Origin: Biomphalaria glabrata | Lineage: Eukaryota; Mollusca; Gastropoda; Planorbidae | NCBI RefSeq assembly: GCF_947242115.1 | Contig: NC_074711.1 | Coordinates: 7,816,434 to 7,880,433 of the forward strand | Reading direction: 5' to 3' | Length of the DNA stretch: 64,000 nucleotides | In this document: piece after piece, positions 22,362 through 33,800 of the stretch | Numbering within the stretch: the first letter of the stretch is position 1 | Layout: the number at the start of each line of letters is the position of its first letter | Program-made: the position numbers and the translations under genes | Notes under the pieces: model-generated | Told to the model about the DNA's origin: nothing | The model's database searches: none | What the model saw: only the letters and a program-made list of their open reading frames with translations

Positions 22362-22598
22362 CGTACGTGGTGGCTGAGTGATAAAACACTTGTATTCAAA
22401 ACCGAGGGTCTCGGGTTTAAATGTCAGTGAAGACTGAAAATTTTAACATTACGGAATTTTAGGACGCCCCTGAGTACCTGACATTAGATTTGGAAAGTAG
22501 AATCGGCTGGTCGCTATGTTGGCGACATAACACCCTTAGCAACAGATCACCTTTGCATCTTCAGCCGTGTAGATAGCACTGAAATGGGTACTTTTCTT
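22362..22598 (+). repeat. tRNA-derived SINE (family A), copy 1
   Basis: A-box gtggctgagtg and B-box-like ctcgggtttaaatg, then gaagactga, acgcccctgagtacctgaca and the tail cacccttagcaac. Confidence 0.75.
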
Positions 22599-22758
22599 AA
22601 ATGAATTGAAAACTTAATATCTTTAATTTAGAAGATAATTAGCGTACCCAAACAACATGGCGTTTTAAAATTTTTTGTGATTATTTATATCATTATCATA
22701 ATTTTTTAAAAATATTGCTTTTGAGGCCTAACATTCAAATTATATGGATCCATCATCC

Positions 22759-23025
22759 ACGGGGAGGCGCGATGGCTGAGTGGTAATGGGCTTGAGTTCC
22801 GAACCAGGGGTCCCGGTGTCGAATCCTGGTGAAGACTGGATTTTTTACTTTCGGCATCTTTAGGGCGCCTCTAAGTCCACCCAACTCTAATGGGCACCTG
22901 ACTTTAGTTGGAGAAAAAAAACAACACCGTTTTGCTGGAACATAACACCCTGCTCGTTAACCGTTGGCCAAAGAAACAGAAGACCTTAACATCATCTGCT
23001 CCATAGATCGCAATGTCTGAAAGGA
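22759..23025 (+). repeat. tRNA-derived SINE (family A), copy 2
   Basis: gatggctgagtggtaatggg and cggtgtcgaatcctgg promoter boxes, followed by the family body (gcgcctctaagtccaccca, atgggcacctgac, catcatctgctccatagatc) and a poly-T stretch. Confidence 0.85.
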
Positions 23026-23463
23026 TTAACTTTTTTTTTTTTACTTTTTACTATCATCAATGTATTAAAAAAGAAGAAAAAAAAAGTTTTTCCAACATTC
23101 CATTTATTCAAAAGCTGACGTCATAAATGGATGACGCTTGTAGCAGCAGAAATAACACCGTTGTCGATAACACGCAGTTTTAAAATCTAGGCTAGCAAAA
23201 TAAAAGAAACAGGCTGTTCAACTGGAATTCCCGATATTATTTGTTTAGGTTTCGGTTTTCTGTGGTATGGCGTATGTTGTATAGAAATAAATACAGTTGA
23301 TCTTATCAGTTGAGGTTTGTTCTATTTCTATGTCTGTTTTATAATAAAAATGTTCAAATAATTTACATGTAAATACTTAGATCTGTTTAGTTAAGGTCTA
23401 ACTTAGGACTTTTGAAGGAGGTCGAAAATTGTATTAATACGTTCTTTAGGTAATCCTCTACCC

Positions 23464-25806
23464 CAGTGATGCCCAACCTTATTTGGTCTGCGGGCCATTT
23501 TAATTTTCGGCATTCGTGTCGCGGGCCATATCACCAAAAAGAAAAAAAAATTAAACATACAATGAGCTATTTTTAATAGTTTTATTTGTTGACTTACTTT
23601 CATACATTAATGTGATGCATGAAGTTTATCCAAAAACCATCTTCTGAATATCTGGCTGCATAGATGAAACACCAAGTCAGAGCACTGAATCTAGATGTTC
23701 ATCCGTGAGCCGATTACGTAACATGGATTTCGCCTGTTTCATCATTGAAAAAATTTGTTCACACAAATAAGTGCTTGAAAACATTGTGATCATCTTTAGC
23801 GCTTGTTTTCGATTATTTGGAAACACTTCCTCAGGTATGATGGATAAGAAGTCAATAGTCTGCATCACTTGAAATTTGTCAAGCAGGGATGTCTGGCTTT
23901 GTAAGTCAATCAGTTCCAGTTGCAGATCTGTCGGGGCACTTGACACATCGGCAGTAAACGGATTTTCAAAAAGACGGATTTCATTTTTTAAATTATGAAA
24001 ATCTACAAATCTTTCACTGAAATTATCTATAAAGAGCCTCAGAAGTTGGATCATTCTTTCTTTTGGGAGAGACATATTTAGCTGCTTATCATTTTGTAGA
24101 GTGGTACAGGTTGGAAAGTGAACAAGATGCACCTTTTCCGCCTGTTGAATGAAGAGTTGCAATTTTGTTTGGAAAGCACATATGTCTGCATACACATGCG
24201 AAATCAATTTGTCTTTCCCTTGTAGTTTGGTGTTGAGTTCATTTAGATGTGATATCGCTTAAAATAGCCAAATCCCACAAACATGAGGGGTCGTTCAGTT
24301 GTGGCACTTGTTTTGATTTATCGGTCATAAATATTTCAATTTCGTGTCTCTAATTAAAAAATAAAAGTTTTAATACCTGTCCTCGGCTTAACCAGGCCCC
24401 CCCCCCCCCGCACTTCACTGTGAAATACAACGTCTTCATATTCAAACTCTATTTCTGTCAGAAAATCTTTGAAAGTTCTGTGATTCAACGCTCTTATGAT
24501 TTCATTAAATTTACATTGTTGAGCACAATCATCATCACATGGTCCTGATTCAAAACCTTTCCACAGAGATTTTGTTGGTGAATGATGAAGTGAAGCCGCA
24601 AGGATTCAGTTCCATTTGACTCAACAACTTTTTAAATAACTCTTGTTGTCATTCCGAGGTGACATCCAACCATATTTCTAGCGCCATCAGTAGCCACTCC
24701 AACTAATTTATTCCAAGGAAGAGCAAGGTCCTCTATGATGGTTGACACTTCTTTGAACAGGTCTTCTCCAGTTGTAGTCCCATGCATGCTCCTCATAGCT
24801 GCTAACTCCTCTGTTATATCAAAATTGCTGTTTGTACCGCGAATAAATACCAAGAGTTGCGCAGTATCAAATATGTCAGTGGACTCGTCAGCTGCAATAG
24901 ATAACATTTTGAATTCTGCTGCTCTGTCTTTGAATTGTGAATGAAAATTTACCCCCATATCTTCCACTCGCATGTAACTGTCATGCGAGAAAGGCTGACA
25001 GCTTCTAATGTATTCTTCTTTTCAGGGCACATTTCTTCCATCACTGCTAGCAAGCACTTTTTTACACATTCGCCATCGGAAAAAGGCTTCATTGCAACTC
25101 TGTAGCTGACCCTTATCGCAGACTCATTTTTTTGTCTCTTGTTGTCTAATATTCTTGTCGATCCCCCAACCTCTAGTCTTAACTTGGCAATCTTGTCTTC
25201 GCGGCTAAAACCAAGAATGCCACCATATATGTTTATGTGTTGGGCTTCATAATGTCTTTTAATGTTATGTTCTTTAAAACCAGCCACACTTTCTTTACAA
25301 ATCAAAGAACTGTCCACTTTTCCTGAAAGTTTCTACATTCAGAGTCCACTTTTCCTTTCTTAGGCTCTCCCACTTTATTAAATCACAAACGTTAAACACT
25401 ACGGTACCAATCGCTATGATATCAAAAGAAAACGACCCAAAACGAATCATCAATGACGCTCTGTGTTGCACACACAATGTGTCAAGGACACGGCTAGCTC
25501 AAGACAGTAGCGGAATTTTCCTAGAATTAAAAATAGCTGTCAAGTTTTATCGCTATTAAAAAAAAAAAGCACTTGTGTTCTTACAATAAAAAAAAATATT
25601 TTCTATGAATATTAGAATACCAAACCTAAAGATGGAATTCATCAAAGAATGAGTGAGAATCCTAACTTAAAGAGAATTTTTTTTTCAACATTCTAATTTT
25701 TTAATTTCTTTTTTTTTTTTACATTTTGTTCCAATGCTTTGGCGGGCCGGATAGAAGCACGTCGCGGGCCGGATCTGGCCCGCGGGCCGTAGTTTGGGCA
25801 TCGCTG
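23464..25806 (-). mobile_element. hAT transposon (GTF2IRD2/ZBED-like transposase), full length but decayed
   Basis: Terminal inverted repeats cagtgatgcccaacctt and aagtttgggcatcgctg are flanked by a perfect 8-bp target duplication, ctctaccc (23456-23463 and 25807-25814). On the minus strand the transposase survives in pieces: an N-terminal finger-like EHNIKRHYEAQH (about 25250), the catalytic core AADESTD and VGVATDGARNMVGC (24650-24910), and the C-terminal hAT dimerisation region YLCEQIFSMMKQAKSMLRNR (23690-23790). Stops and frameshifts divide it into at least three open segments, so it is inactive. The terminal GC-rich cgcgggcc blocks are typical of this hAT group. Confidence 0.9.
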
Positions 25807-25814
25807 CTCTACCC

Positions 25815-26056
25815 TATCATACACGAACACACACTAAGCCATATATATTCTAGGCCTAATATATTCAGTTTGGTTTAATGGTTAAAAAACCCTCTTCAAT
25901 AAAAAAAAAAAACTATATAAAACTGCAGTCAAATGGGATTTGACTTTAAATGTAAAAAAAAATAAAAATAATAACAGTCATTTAATTATTTATGGGTGTA
26001 ATTTTGTTTGATATCGAATAAGAAAAGTAACTTCTACATTATTTTATCTTAACTTA
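25815..26056. other. Short AT-rich spacer
   Basis: A degenerate gtcaaatgggatttgacttt piece echoes the 20130-20880 repeat; otherwise nothing recognised. Confidence 0.4.
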
Positions 26057-26262
26057 TATAATACAGACGTTACTTCAAAAAAAAGAAGATGATTACGCCA
26101 TGCATGTTAACCAATAACTTAAGTTCTGCCAAGTCACTGGTATTCATGGCTGTATCAGGGAACTTATTCCATGCTCTAATAGCACTAGGGAAGAAGGAGC
26201 ATTTGTACAAATTTGTCCCAGCATATGTGTCTTTCTGAGTATTTTATTTGATTTTCTTTTTG
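26057..26262 (-). mobile_element. CR1/L2-like LINE 3' tail
   Basis: Begins acgttacttcaaaaaaaaga and contains ccaataacttaagttctgcc and ctaatagcactagggaagaa, matching 6268-6430 and 36977-37170. Confidence 0.75.
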
Positions 26263-26284
26263 TATTCGAAGATTGTGATCTCTC

Positions 26285-26756
26285 CTACTATTCAGGCTCT
26301 CTTCTAACTGCACCACACGACACAACGAACTGAAGGAACCTCACAACTCATCAGGGCTCCAAAGTATCAGTAACAGTTTAATTTCAAATACATTACAAAT
26401 ACTGTACAGTTGGCAACAACATCACACTAACTGTCCAAAACCTAGCCTTGCTCCGCCTGACTTCACACACCGTCTGTCTCTAACTTCGCCTCGTCTGATC
26501 ACATTGCGAGGTAACGTGAGGTGAAGTGATTCTGACACACTCGCTCTTATATAGTGCCTCTACTGGCCTCGAACCTTCTTGACCACTCCAGTTGATCACT
26601 TTCGCAGTGACTTGCGTGCGTAATATTTACGACAATGGTCCTTGCCGAACTGGCGTGTACTGTCACTGGTCTCGGTTGACCGCTCGTCCTGCGCTGGACT
26701 GTGGAGATTTGGGTAGGCTAAAAACACACAGCACTACCCACATCTGTGTCACCACA
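26285..26756 (-). mobile_element. Probable solo LTR (minus strand)
   Basis: On the minus strand it begins tgtggtgacacagatgtggg, like the LTRs of the element at 46281-49939, and has a TATA-like ggcactatataagagcgag. The other end is not sharp and no clean target duplication was found. Confidence 0.5.
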
Positions 26757-26779
26757 AGGTTGACAACAGTATAATTGCT

Positions 26780-27700
26780 ACTTTACTTTTGAGTCTTCTC
26801 TCCTGAAGATATAGTTTATCACCCTCTTTATTACATACACAATAGCAGCATTATGTCAAAATAGCACTAATAAAGAAAGCCGTCAAATTGACAAAAGAGT
26901 AATGACAAATCCCCCAAAAGCTACAATGCCAATTATCTACATTTCCATTCGTTTTTCAGCAATCATTTCACATATTATAAAATATAAATATGCAAATTAA
27001 CGAAACACAATTCACAGTATGCCAAATCGTACAAACTAAATTTGTATTGTAAATGTATATTCCTAGAATCAGTCCCGGGAGGAGCAAAATCCGAAGGGGG
27101 CTCTTTACGTTTTTCTGTTTTCTACTCTAGAATCAATCCCAGAAACCTCCAAAGTAGAGCGTAAAGTGTAATCGTTCCATAATGATAATGAATGCATTTT
27201 GAGAAATGACACAATGGACTGTCAATGAGTCTAATGGTATGTGCTAGGGTTAGTAGAAACTCTCTCAATCGCTTGTGGACGTATCTCGACATTTCTGCCA
27301 TTTCTCTGTCACGCTGGACACTTTGTTTCAGCTTTGCTTCGTTCTCCAACATTCTATTGACTCAATCTGTTCGCAACGCCCTCCTGCACACTGAGGAAGT
27401 GTTCGACTTTAGAGTGATGATAGCTAAGAGAAAACTGAAAGGCATGCATTCAACCCTACACCATTTTTTTTTTGTTTGTTTGTGGCAGAGTTGTACACAT
27501 AAATTGATCCTTTGCGACCTGAGATTCAGCGATACAGTGAAGAGATAAGAAATGCGTTGGAAACATGGTCTGATACCCCTACCCCCCCCCTCCATTTCCA
27601 ATTTGCCAAACTTTTAAAAACCTTTTTACACACTTCCTTCAATGAATACAAATTACTAAAACTCAAAATATGTTTTTTATTTTATTTCATCGGATATTTA
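26780..27700. other. Region upstream of gene C first visible exon
   Basis: Must contain, or lie within, the 5' part of gene C. I find no convincing signal-peptide or Ig exon. A 76-codon minus-strand frame (27122-27352) is not recognised. An imperfect direct repeat (cctagaatcagtcccggga / tctagaatcaatcccagaa) lies at 27062 and 27125. Confidence 0.4.
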
Positions 27701-27701
27701 G

Positions 27702-27800
27702 ATGAGGCCTGCTAAACAAATCAAAGTTATAAGATCACAGTTGGAAATATTAGGGGACTTTAAAGACCAGGTTGATGATCTCCTTAGATGCATATGTACG
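27702..27800 (+). CDS. Gene C exon 1 visible (short coiled coil)
   Basis: 99 bases, acceptor ggatatttag, donor acg/gtagga. Encodes MRPAKQIKVIRSQLEILGDF then KDQVDDLLRCICT. It carries two cysteines that B and D lack. Confidence 0.8.
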
Positions 27801-30800
27801 GTAGGATGCTTATTTATAAAATATGTATCTGTTTGTGTCTAATAAATGTTTAAAAAAAAGATCTATTAGCTATGCATATTTAGAAAAAAATGAGTGTGTT
27901 AGTAGTTAATTTAGTTCAATATTTGAACATTACAACAAATATAATAAACTAAATTTAGTGAATAGTGATTGGATGTGGTAATGAGTGTAAGCCCTCCACT
28001 ACCTATGAAATGCTTCCAATGACTTGCGTCTCAAAAAGCCTCTCACAATCAGTCCAACACCTGACCTTCGCGTGTGGCTAAGTTAATAAGTCCGACGGAA
28101 CTGTTCTCACTGACAGGAGAATGGTAAAAGGCGAGGAACTAGGGCATAAGCCAGTAAGTTTCAGGCAGTAAAGGTTCATTGGCTCTGAACTCCTAAATAC
28201 CAACCTCTGATACCTTCCAGCTATACCCAAACATGAGAGCAAAGAAAATATCAGGAACCGGTTACCATGCTGTGTGGGCGACATTGCTCCGACCATGGGA
28301 GAATGCCCTGGCTGAACGAGGCAAAAAATGATTCTCAAAAATCAGTAGGGGTGTGACCCTATTTATACATTTAAAGCATTGTTTCTTAACCTTAACTTGT
28401 AGCGCCACGTCCCAAGGCAAAAAGAAATAAAAATTGCGCTACTCTTAGCAAGAAACATGCACCAAATAGACTTCTGAACTACTCAAAAGTGCGCCTTTCT
28501 GACGTCTACAGCTTATTATTGACACTGAAAAAAAATAAAATGCTGATCAAATGAAGTCAATACCATTGAGAAAGGTCATGGGGCAATAATAAAGTAAAGC
28601 AATCTTTTTTTTTTTATTATATGCACTGTATAATTAATTCTCTTCTTCAGCATGGTCATCTCCCAGTTCAGCTATGCAACTTGTACATCTACTCCCAAAA
28701 CACAAAACAGGCTATACTAGACTATCTCTATGTGTTGTGGATCTATTGTGATATACAAATATACAATTATTTACATAAGTCTACACTGTGGTTTGGAGGC
28801 AAGGTGGCTGAGTGGTAAAGCGCTTGGCTTTCAAACCGGAGAGCCTAGGTTCGAATCCTTGTGAAGACGGGTAATTTTAATTTCGGGATCTCTTGAGTCC
28901 ACCCAGCTCTAAAATACCCAATATTTGGGTAAAAGTAAAGGCGGGGGCCACATAAACATTACCTATACATCATCTGATCGTAAGGTCTGAATGGGTCTTT
29001 ATAAGACAGCTTTCTTGCTGTTATTTAAAATGAATCAAAATTAAATTATACCTTTTATTTAGCGCTACTTTTCCTGCTCAGAGCGCTATGGTGCAATCTC
29101 AATGGGGAGCAGTAGGTATCTGGGAGAAGGTTTTCCGTGCTGCCTTTAGGCGTTCAGTAAACACAACTCTGCTCGAGTCCCCTTCATAGGTAGCCAAGCC
29201 AAGCCAAGTTCAAGCGTATTTGGCCTCTCGACCACGCTTCCCATTCAATAAACAATATTTTGTATTACAATGTTATTTGTTGACACTTTTAAAAAAGTGT
29301 TGTTTTACGTTGAGAATGTACCATCAAAACACTGTATACATTTTCAGGTTCTTCAAGTCGGAGAATATTGGCTAGAAGAAAGAGACAATAAAACTTTCAC
29401 TGACATTTATCAGTTTCTGACCAATCAAACAGCCGAATGCATCAGCAAATGTTCCTCTATTCCATGTAAGTGTTCCATTTTGATGTTGAATGAATCTGAA
29501 TTTTAACTTCAGAGGTGTGCAGGGAAAAAACAAACTGGTTTAGCGTTCATTTCGTGGTTTTTTTTTTCTGTTAATATCATATTCCATTTTTAAAAACAAT
29601 TCATCTGCAGACTTGGCGCTTTATCAAGAATGTTATAAGTATAGTACATACATTTTCTTGGTGAGATTAGGATAATGTCGAAGTATTTTCTTGGTGAGAT
29701 TAGGATAATGTCGAAGTATTTTCTTGGTGAGATTAGGATAATGTCGAAGTATTTTCTTGGTGAGATTAGGATAATGTCGAAGTATTTTCTTGGTGAGATT
29801 AGGATAATGTCGAAGTATTTTCTTGGTGAGATTAGGATAATGTCGAAGTATTTTCTTGGTGAGATTAGGATAATGTCGAAGTATTTTCTTGGTGAGATTA
29901 GAATAATGTCGAAGTATTTTCTTGGTGAGATAAGAATAATGTCGAAGTATTTTCTTGGTGAGATTAGGATAATGTCGAAGTATTTTCTTGGTGAGATTAG
30001 AATAATGTCGAAGTATTTTCTTGGTGAGATAAGAATAATGTCGAATTATTTTCTTGGTGAGATAAGAATAATGTCGAAGTATTTTCTTGGTGAGATAAGA
30101 ATAATGTCGAAGTATTTTCTTGGTGAGATTAGGATAATGTCGAAGTATTTTCTTGGTGAGATTAGGATAATGTCGAAGTATTTTCTTGGTGAGATTAGAA
30201 TAATGTCGAAGTATTTTCTTGGTGAGATTAGGATAATGTCGAAGTATTTTCTTGGTGAGATTAGGATAATGTCGAAGTATTTTCTTGGTGAGATTAGAAT
30301 AATGTCGAAGTATTTTCTTGGTGAGATAAGAATAATGTCGAAGTATTAGACTGGTGACGGGGTAAAGGTTTTACATTTTTATTCTTTAATATGATTTTGT
30401 TTAAATAATTTTAATATACAGATAGTAAATATAATTATCTCATTATATAGTATTAAGTGTAGACTGGTGACTGCTTTTGTATAGAGATGTGATGACCAAT
30501 AGCTAAAGCGCTTAGCCTCCAGCCTTAGGGGTATCGAATCCCGTTAAAGACTTAGATTTTGAACATCATGATTAAGGTTAGGGTTTTGGGTCCAACTTAA
30601 TTGGGTACCTGACATATATTTTTGGGGACGTAAAGTTTGTTGGTTGTTGTGCTGGCCATATACATACTAACCGTCGGTCATAGATACTGTTATAACCCTA
30701 TTCGCGACGCAAAAGGGTTAACTGTGTGTGATCAGCTGACATTTGTGACACAGGCCAGTAATAAAAGTTTAGCGTGCTATATTGAAAGGCAAGGGACAGT

Positions 30801-33800
30801 ACTGGCATGAACTTTGCACGTGAATAGCGCCCGTGTTATGGTCATCTGATCATAAGGATTGGGCAGACCGGAGAGACACGGTGTGTAGGAAAGCGGCAGT
30901 TCAAGACCGGAGAGCGTTGAGACCGGGACTGTTAGTCAGCCATGAAGTCGGTCCTGGTGCAGTCCTCCAGTGAAACGTACGAGTCCAGGAAGAGACAGTA
31001 GAGTTATGAGTTTAGTACAGTGATATACATTCTAACGTTGCAGCAGTTGATTGTTTTGCCAATTGTGTCGTATCGGCTGTTTGATTTGTCCATTATTAAA
31101 GTACCAGATTATTGTGGAGCTCTTGTTGTCAGGTTCTTGTGTTGATGTGTTGTTGTGTTGTGTTTAGCAGTGTTTACAGAAGGCCTGAGTAGGAGAGAGA
31201 ATCGTAACAATACATTACAATGCAAGATCCCAAGGAAAAAGAGAGACTGGACGGCCCAGAAATCCACGGTGTCGTGATACGGAAGCATATGCCAAACAAA
31301 TTAAAAAAAACAACGTTGGGACTGCTGGAGAGACTTGCCCGGAACCGAGACGCCTGGAGAAAGCGGCACCACAAGCAGAAATAAGATGAGATGACAGAAA
31401 CTGGCGCGCTTACATCATCTGGCCTGTTAGATCTCAATGTCCGAAAGAAGTAATGCTACCTACCTAGTGGCTTAATTCAAGTCCCTGATTTAAATTATAA
31501 TAATTGGCACGTTAAAAGGGGCAATGGAAATTCATGAAAACAAGAGATGTCTATTTAATGTCATAATATACATTTTAGCACCAAAATGTACTTTATTAGG
31601 TTTGTTGACGTCCTCACTTGTAAAACTATTAGGGCTCTGATTGGCTCGTCTTGTATGGCAAGATAAGAGCTGGATATTGGGTTTAGTTGCAACAATGTCG
31701 TCCAAACAGTAGTTCCCCTCTTCTTATGGAGTGTAAGTGTGTGTTTCTAAGGTAACGACGCGGAAAGGAAGTGGTCGGTTTGGTAAGGTTCATGTTCACT
31801 AGCGGATCCTGAGATGAACTCCATTTGGTGGCAAGGCTGGAAGGATCGGTCCTCCCGTAGAGCCTTGGCGAGAAACTCTGCTGTTCGACGTATTGCCTCA
31901 TAGCTCCAATATTGGTCAAGTGACTCCGCAGACCCCCCCCACCCCTCCGCAGCTACGGACACTCAATGTAAGATGTGCTCCACTGTTTCCAATGACTCTC
32001 ACAATGTCGGCATCGGGCATCAAATTGGGCAGAACCGGGCAAAAGTATGCTCCAACAGAGCAGTGCTCCGTCTTACACTGCGCAATATTTGTGTGTTCCG
32101 CCCTTTTTCAGCCTCCACCATAGATCGCCTCGGTTTGGGTGACGCAAATGCTGCCAGACTTTTTGGCGCCACACTTGTGGATCCGATTTTGTTCCAAGCC
32201 CTACCCCTGACGCCCAGTAAACCCTAACCCTACGTATAGGCAAACACACACTGCGAGGACTGGAGGTATATATATTTTTTTTCAGGAAAATGCGTTTCTG
32301 CAATTAAAAAATGAAAACACTTGCTGTCAGGTTGTGGTAAGAGGAGTGATTGGAGGGGGCGATTGCCCCTACAGCCCCACCCCCGGATCCGCCAGTGGGT
32401 AGGCTATGGTGATGAATCTACAGGAGGGTCTTTATTATAATTTAAATGGAATAAAAAGACTGTTATAATAGTTGAAAGGGAGAGACTAATTAGAGTCGTA
32501 ATAGTACTTTATGTACATGTTTTCTGAATAAGAATTAGGTTTAAATATCATTTTATTTTGTTACTGTTATATGTTTTGGTCTCCGCAAGTTAAATCTTTG
32601 CATATTGTTAATAAAATTTATATCAAGATTTTATCCAAACAGATGTCTTTTTAAATTATAATAGGTTCTACTATGTATACAAACAGAATACACCTACATC
32701 GATTTAGTCGTACAAACTGTTGGAATTTAAAATCCAGCGACGGAGTTTTAACACCCCTCTCAACCCAATGGTTCGGTCTGAAGGAACAGCATGTTACAGT
32801 GTGAAATTCGTGACGTCGTATGCTCTGTCAGAAAGTTGTACTACGTTCTGTAAACTGAAATTGTAAAAGAGTCACCGGCTACTAATTTTTCCTCTATTAA
32901 AAGGGCAACAAATTTAGATTTAATTAGAGTAAACAAGAAGTAAATTAGAAAAGGTATTTTTACGTTTAAAGTTTTTTATTTGTCTTTTCTATTTATTGAT
33001 TTTGTTTTTTAAAAAATGAATTTGTTTTTTTTTCACGAAGATGGAAGCGAAGACGACTGCCAAGCAGCTGACACAACTGAACCATGTGATACTCCAGTAA
33101 TGATTCCAATTTTGAAAGGTTGTTTTTTTTTGTCATACAATACAATAAAATAGCGTTTGAAAATGCACTTTATTTAAAGCGTGCAGCCTTACAAAAATTT
33201 TATTGAAAAAATAAAAAAAATACTTCTTGTACTATAAAGGCATTTTATTTTTTATTGTGTGTGAATGAAAAACAGTAGTACCAAGCATTGTTAAACGTTA
33301 GCTTAGTTGTATTTATTATAAAAATAAAATCACTACAAAGATTAATTGATCATTCAATTTAGGCTTATGGCACTGTAACTATTGACACATTTTAAATGAA
33401 TTCTTTAGTTACATTTATGGAATATATTCGTATTTCACAGATGACAAAGAGCCAAGTCATATTTTACTTAGAATTGAAAGCATGGAGAATTCTGTTACAG
33501 CTAATTGCAAAAGAATTAAAACTTTGAATCAAAAGTTTAAAGAGCGCGAAAAAAACACAAAGGAAAATTTTGCAAAGGCACAAGAGAAAACGGAACGAAA
33601 ATTCGCTGAGAAATACGAAAAGATAATGGAAGAGTTTCACGCTGCTAGCAGTTTTATGTTAAATTTAAAAAAACAAACAGAGTCATTGTCTCAACAAATT
33701 TCTGAAAGGGCAATAACTGATAGTCAGCAAGAAGAAAAAGAGAGAAACATTTTTGTTGAATTTGATGAAATGAAAGCAGAAATATCAAGAACCACTGAAG

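Noticed and set aside
22759-22830. tRNA gene
   Set aside because: A and B boxes are present but the cloverleaf is not intact, and the same head occurs with a common body in about ten places: a tRNA-derived SINE.
27122-27352. 76-codon minus-strand frame with a charged helix-like start
   Set aside because: No family recognised and no splice partners found; kept only as a note in the region entry.
29675-30349. 224-codon frame of an 11-residue repeat
   Set aside because: 33-bp minisatellite within intron 2 of gene C.
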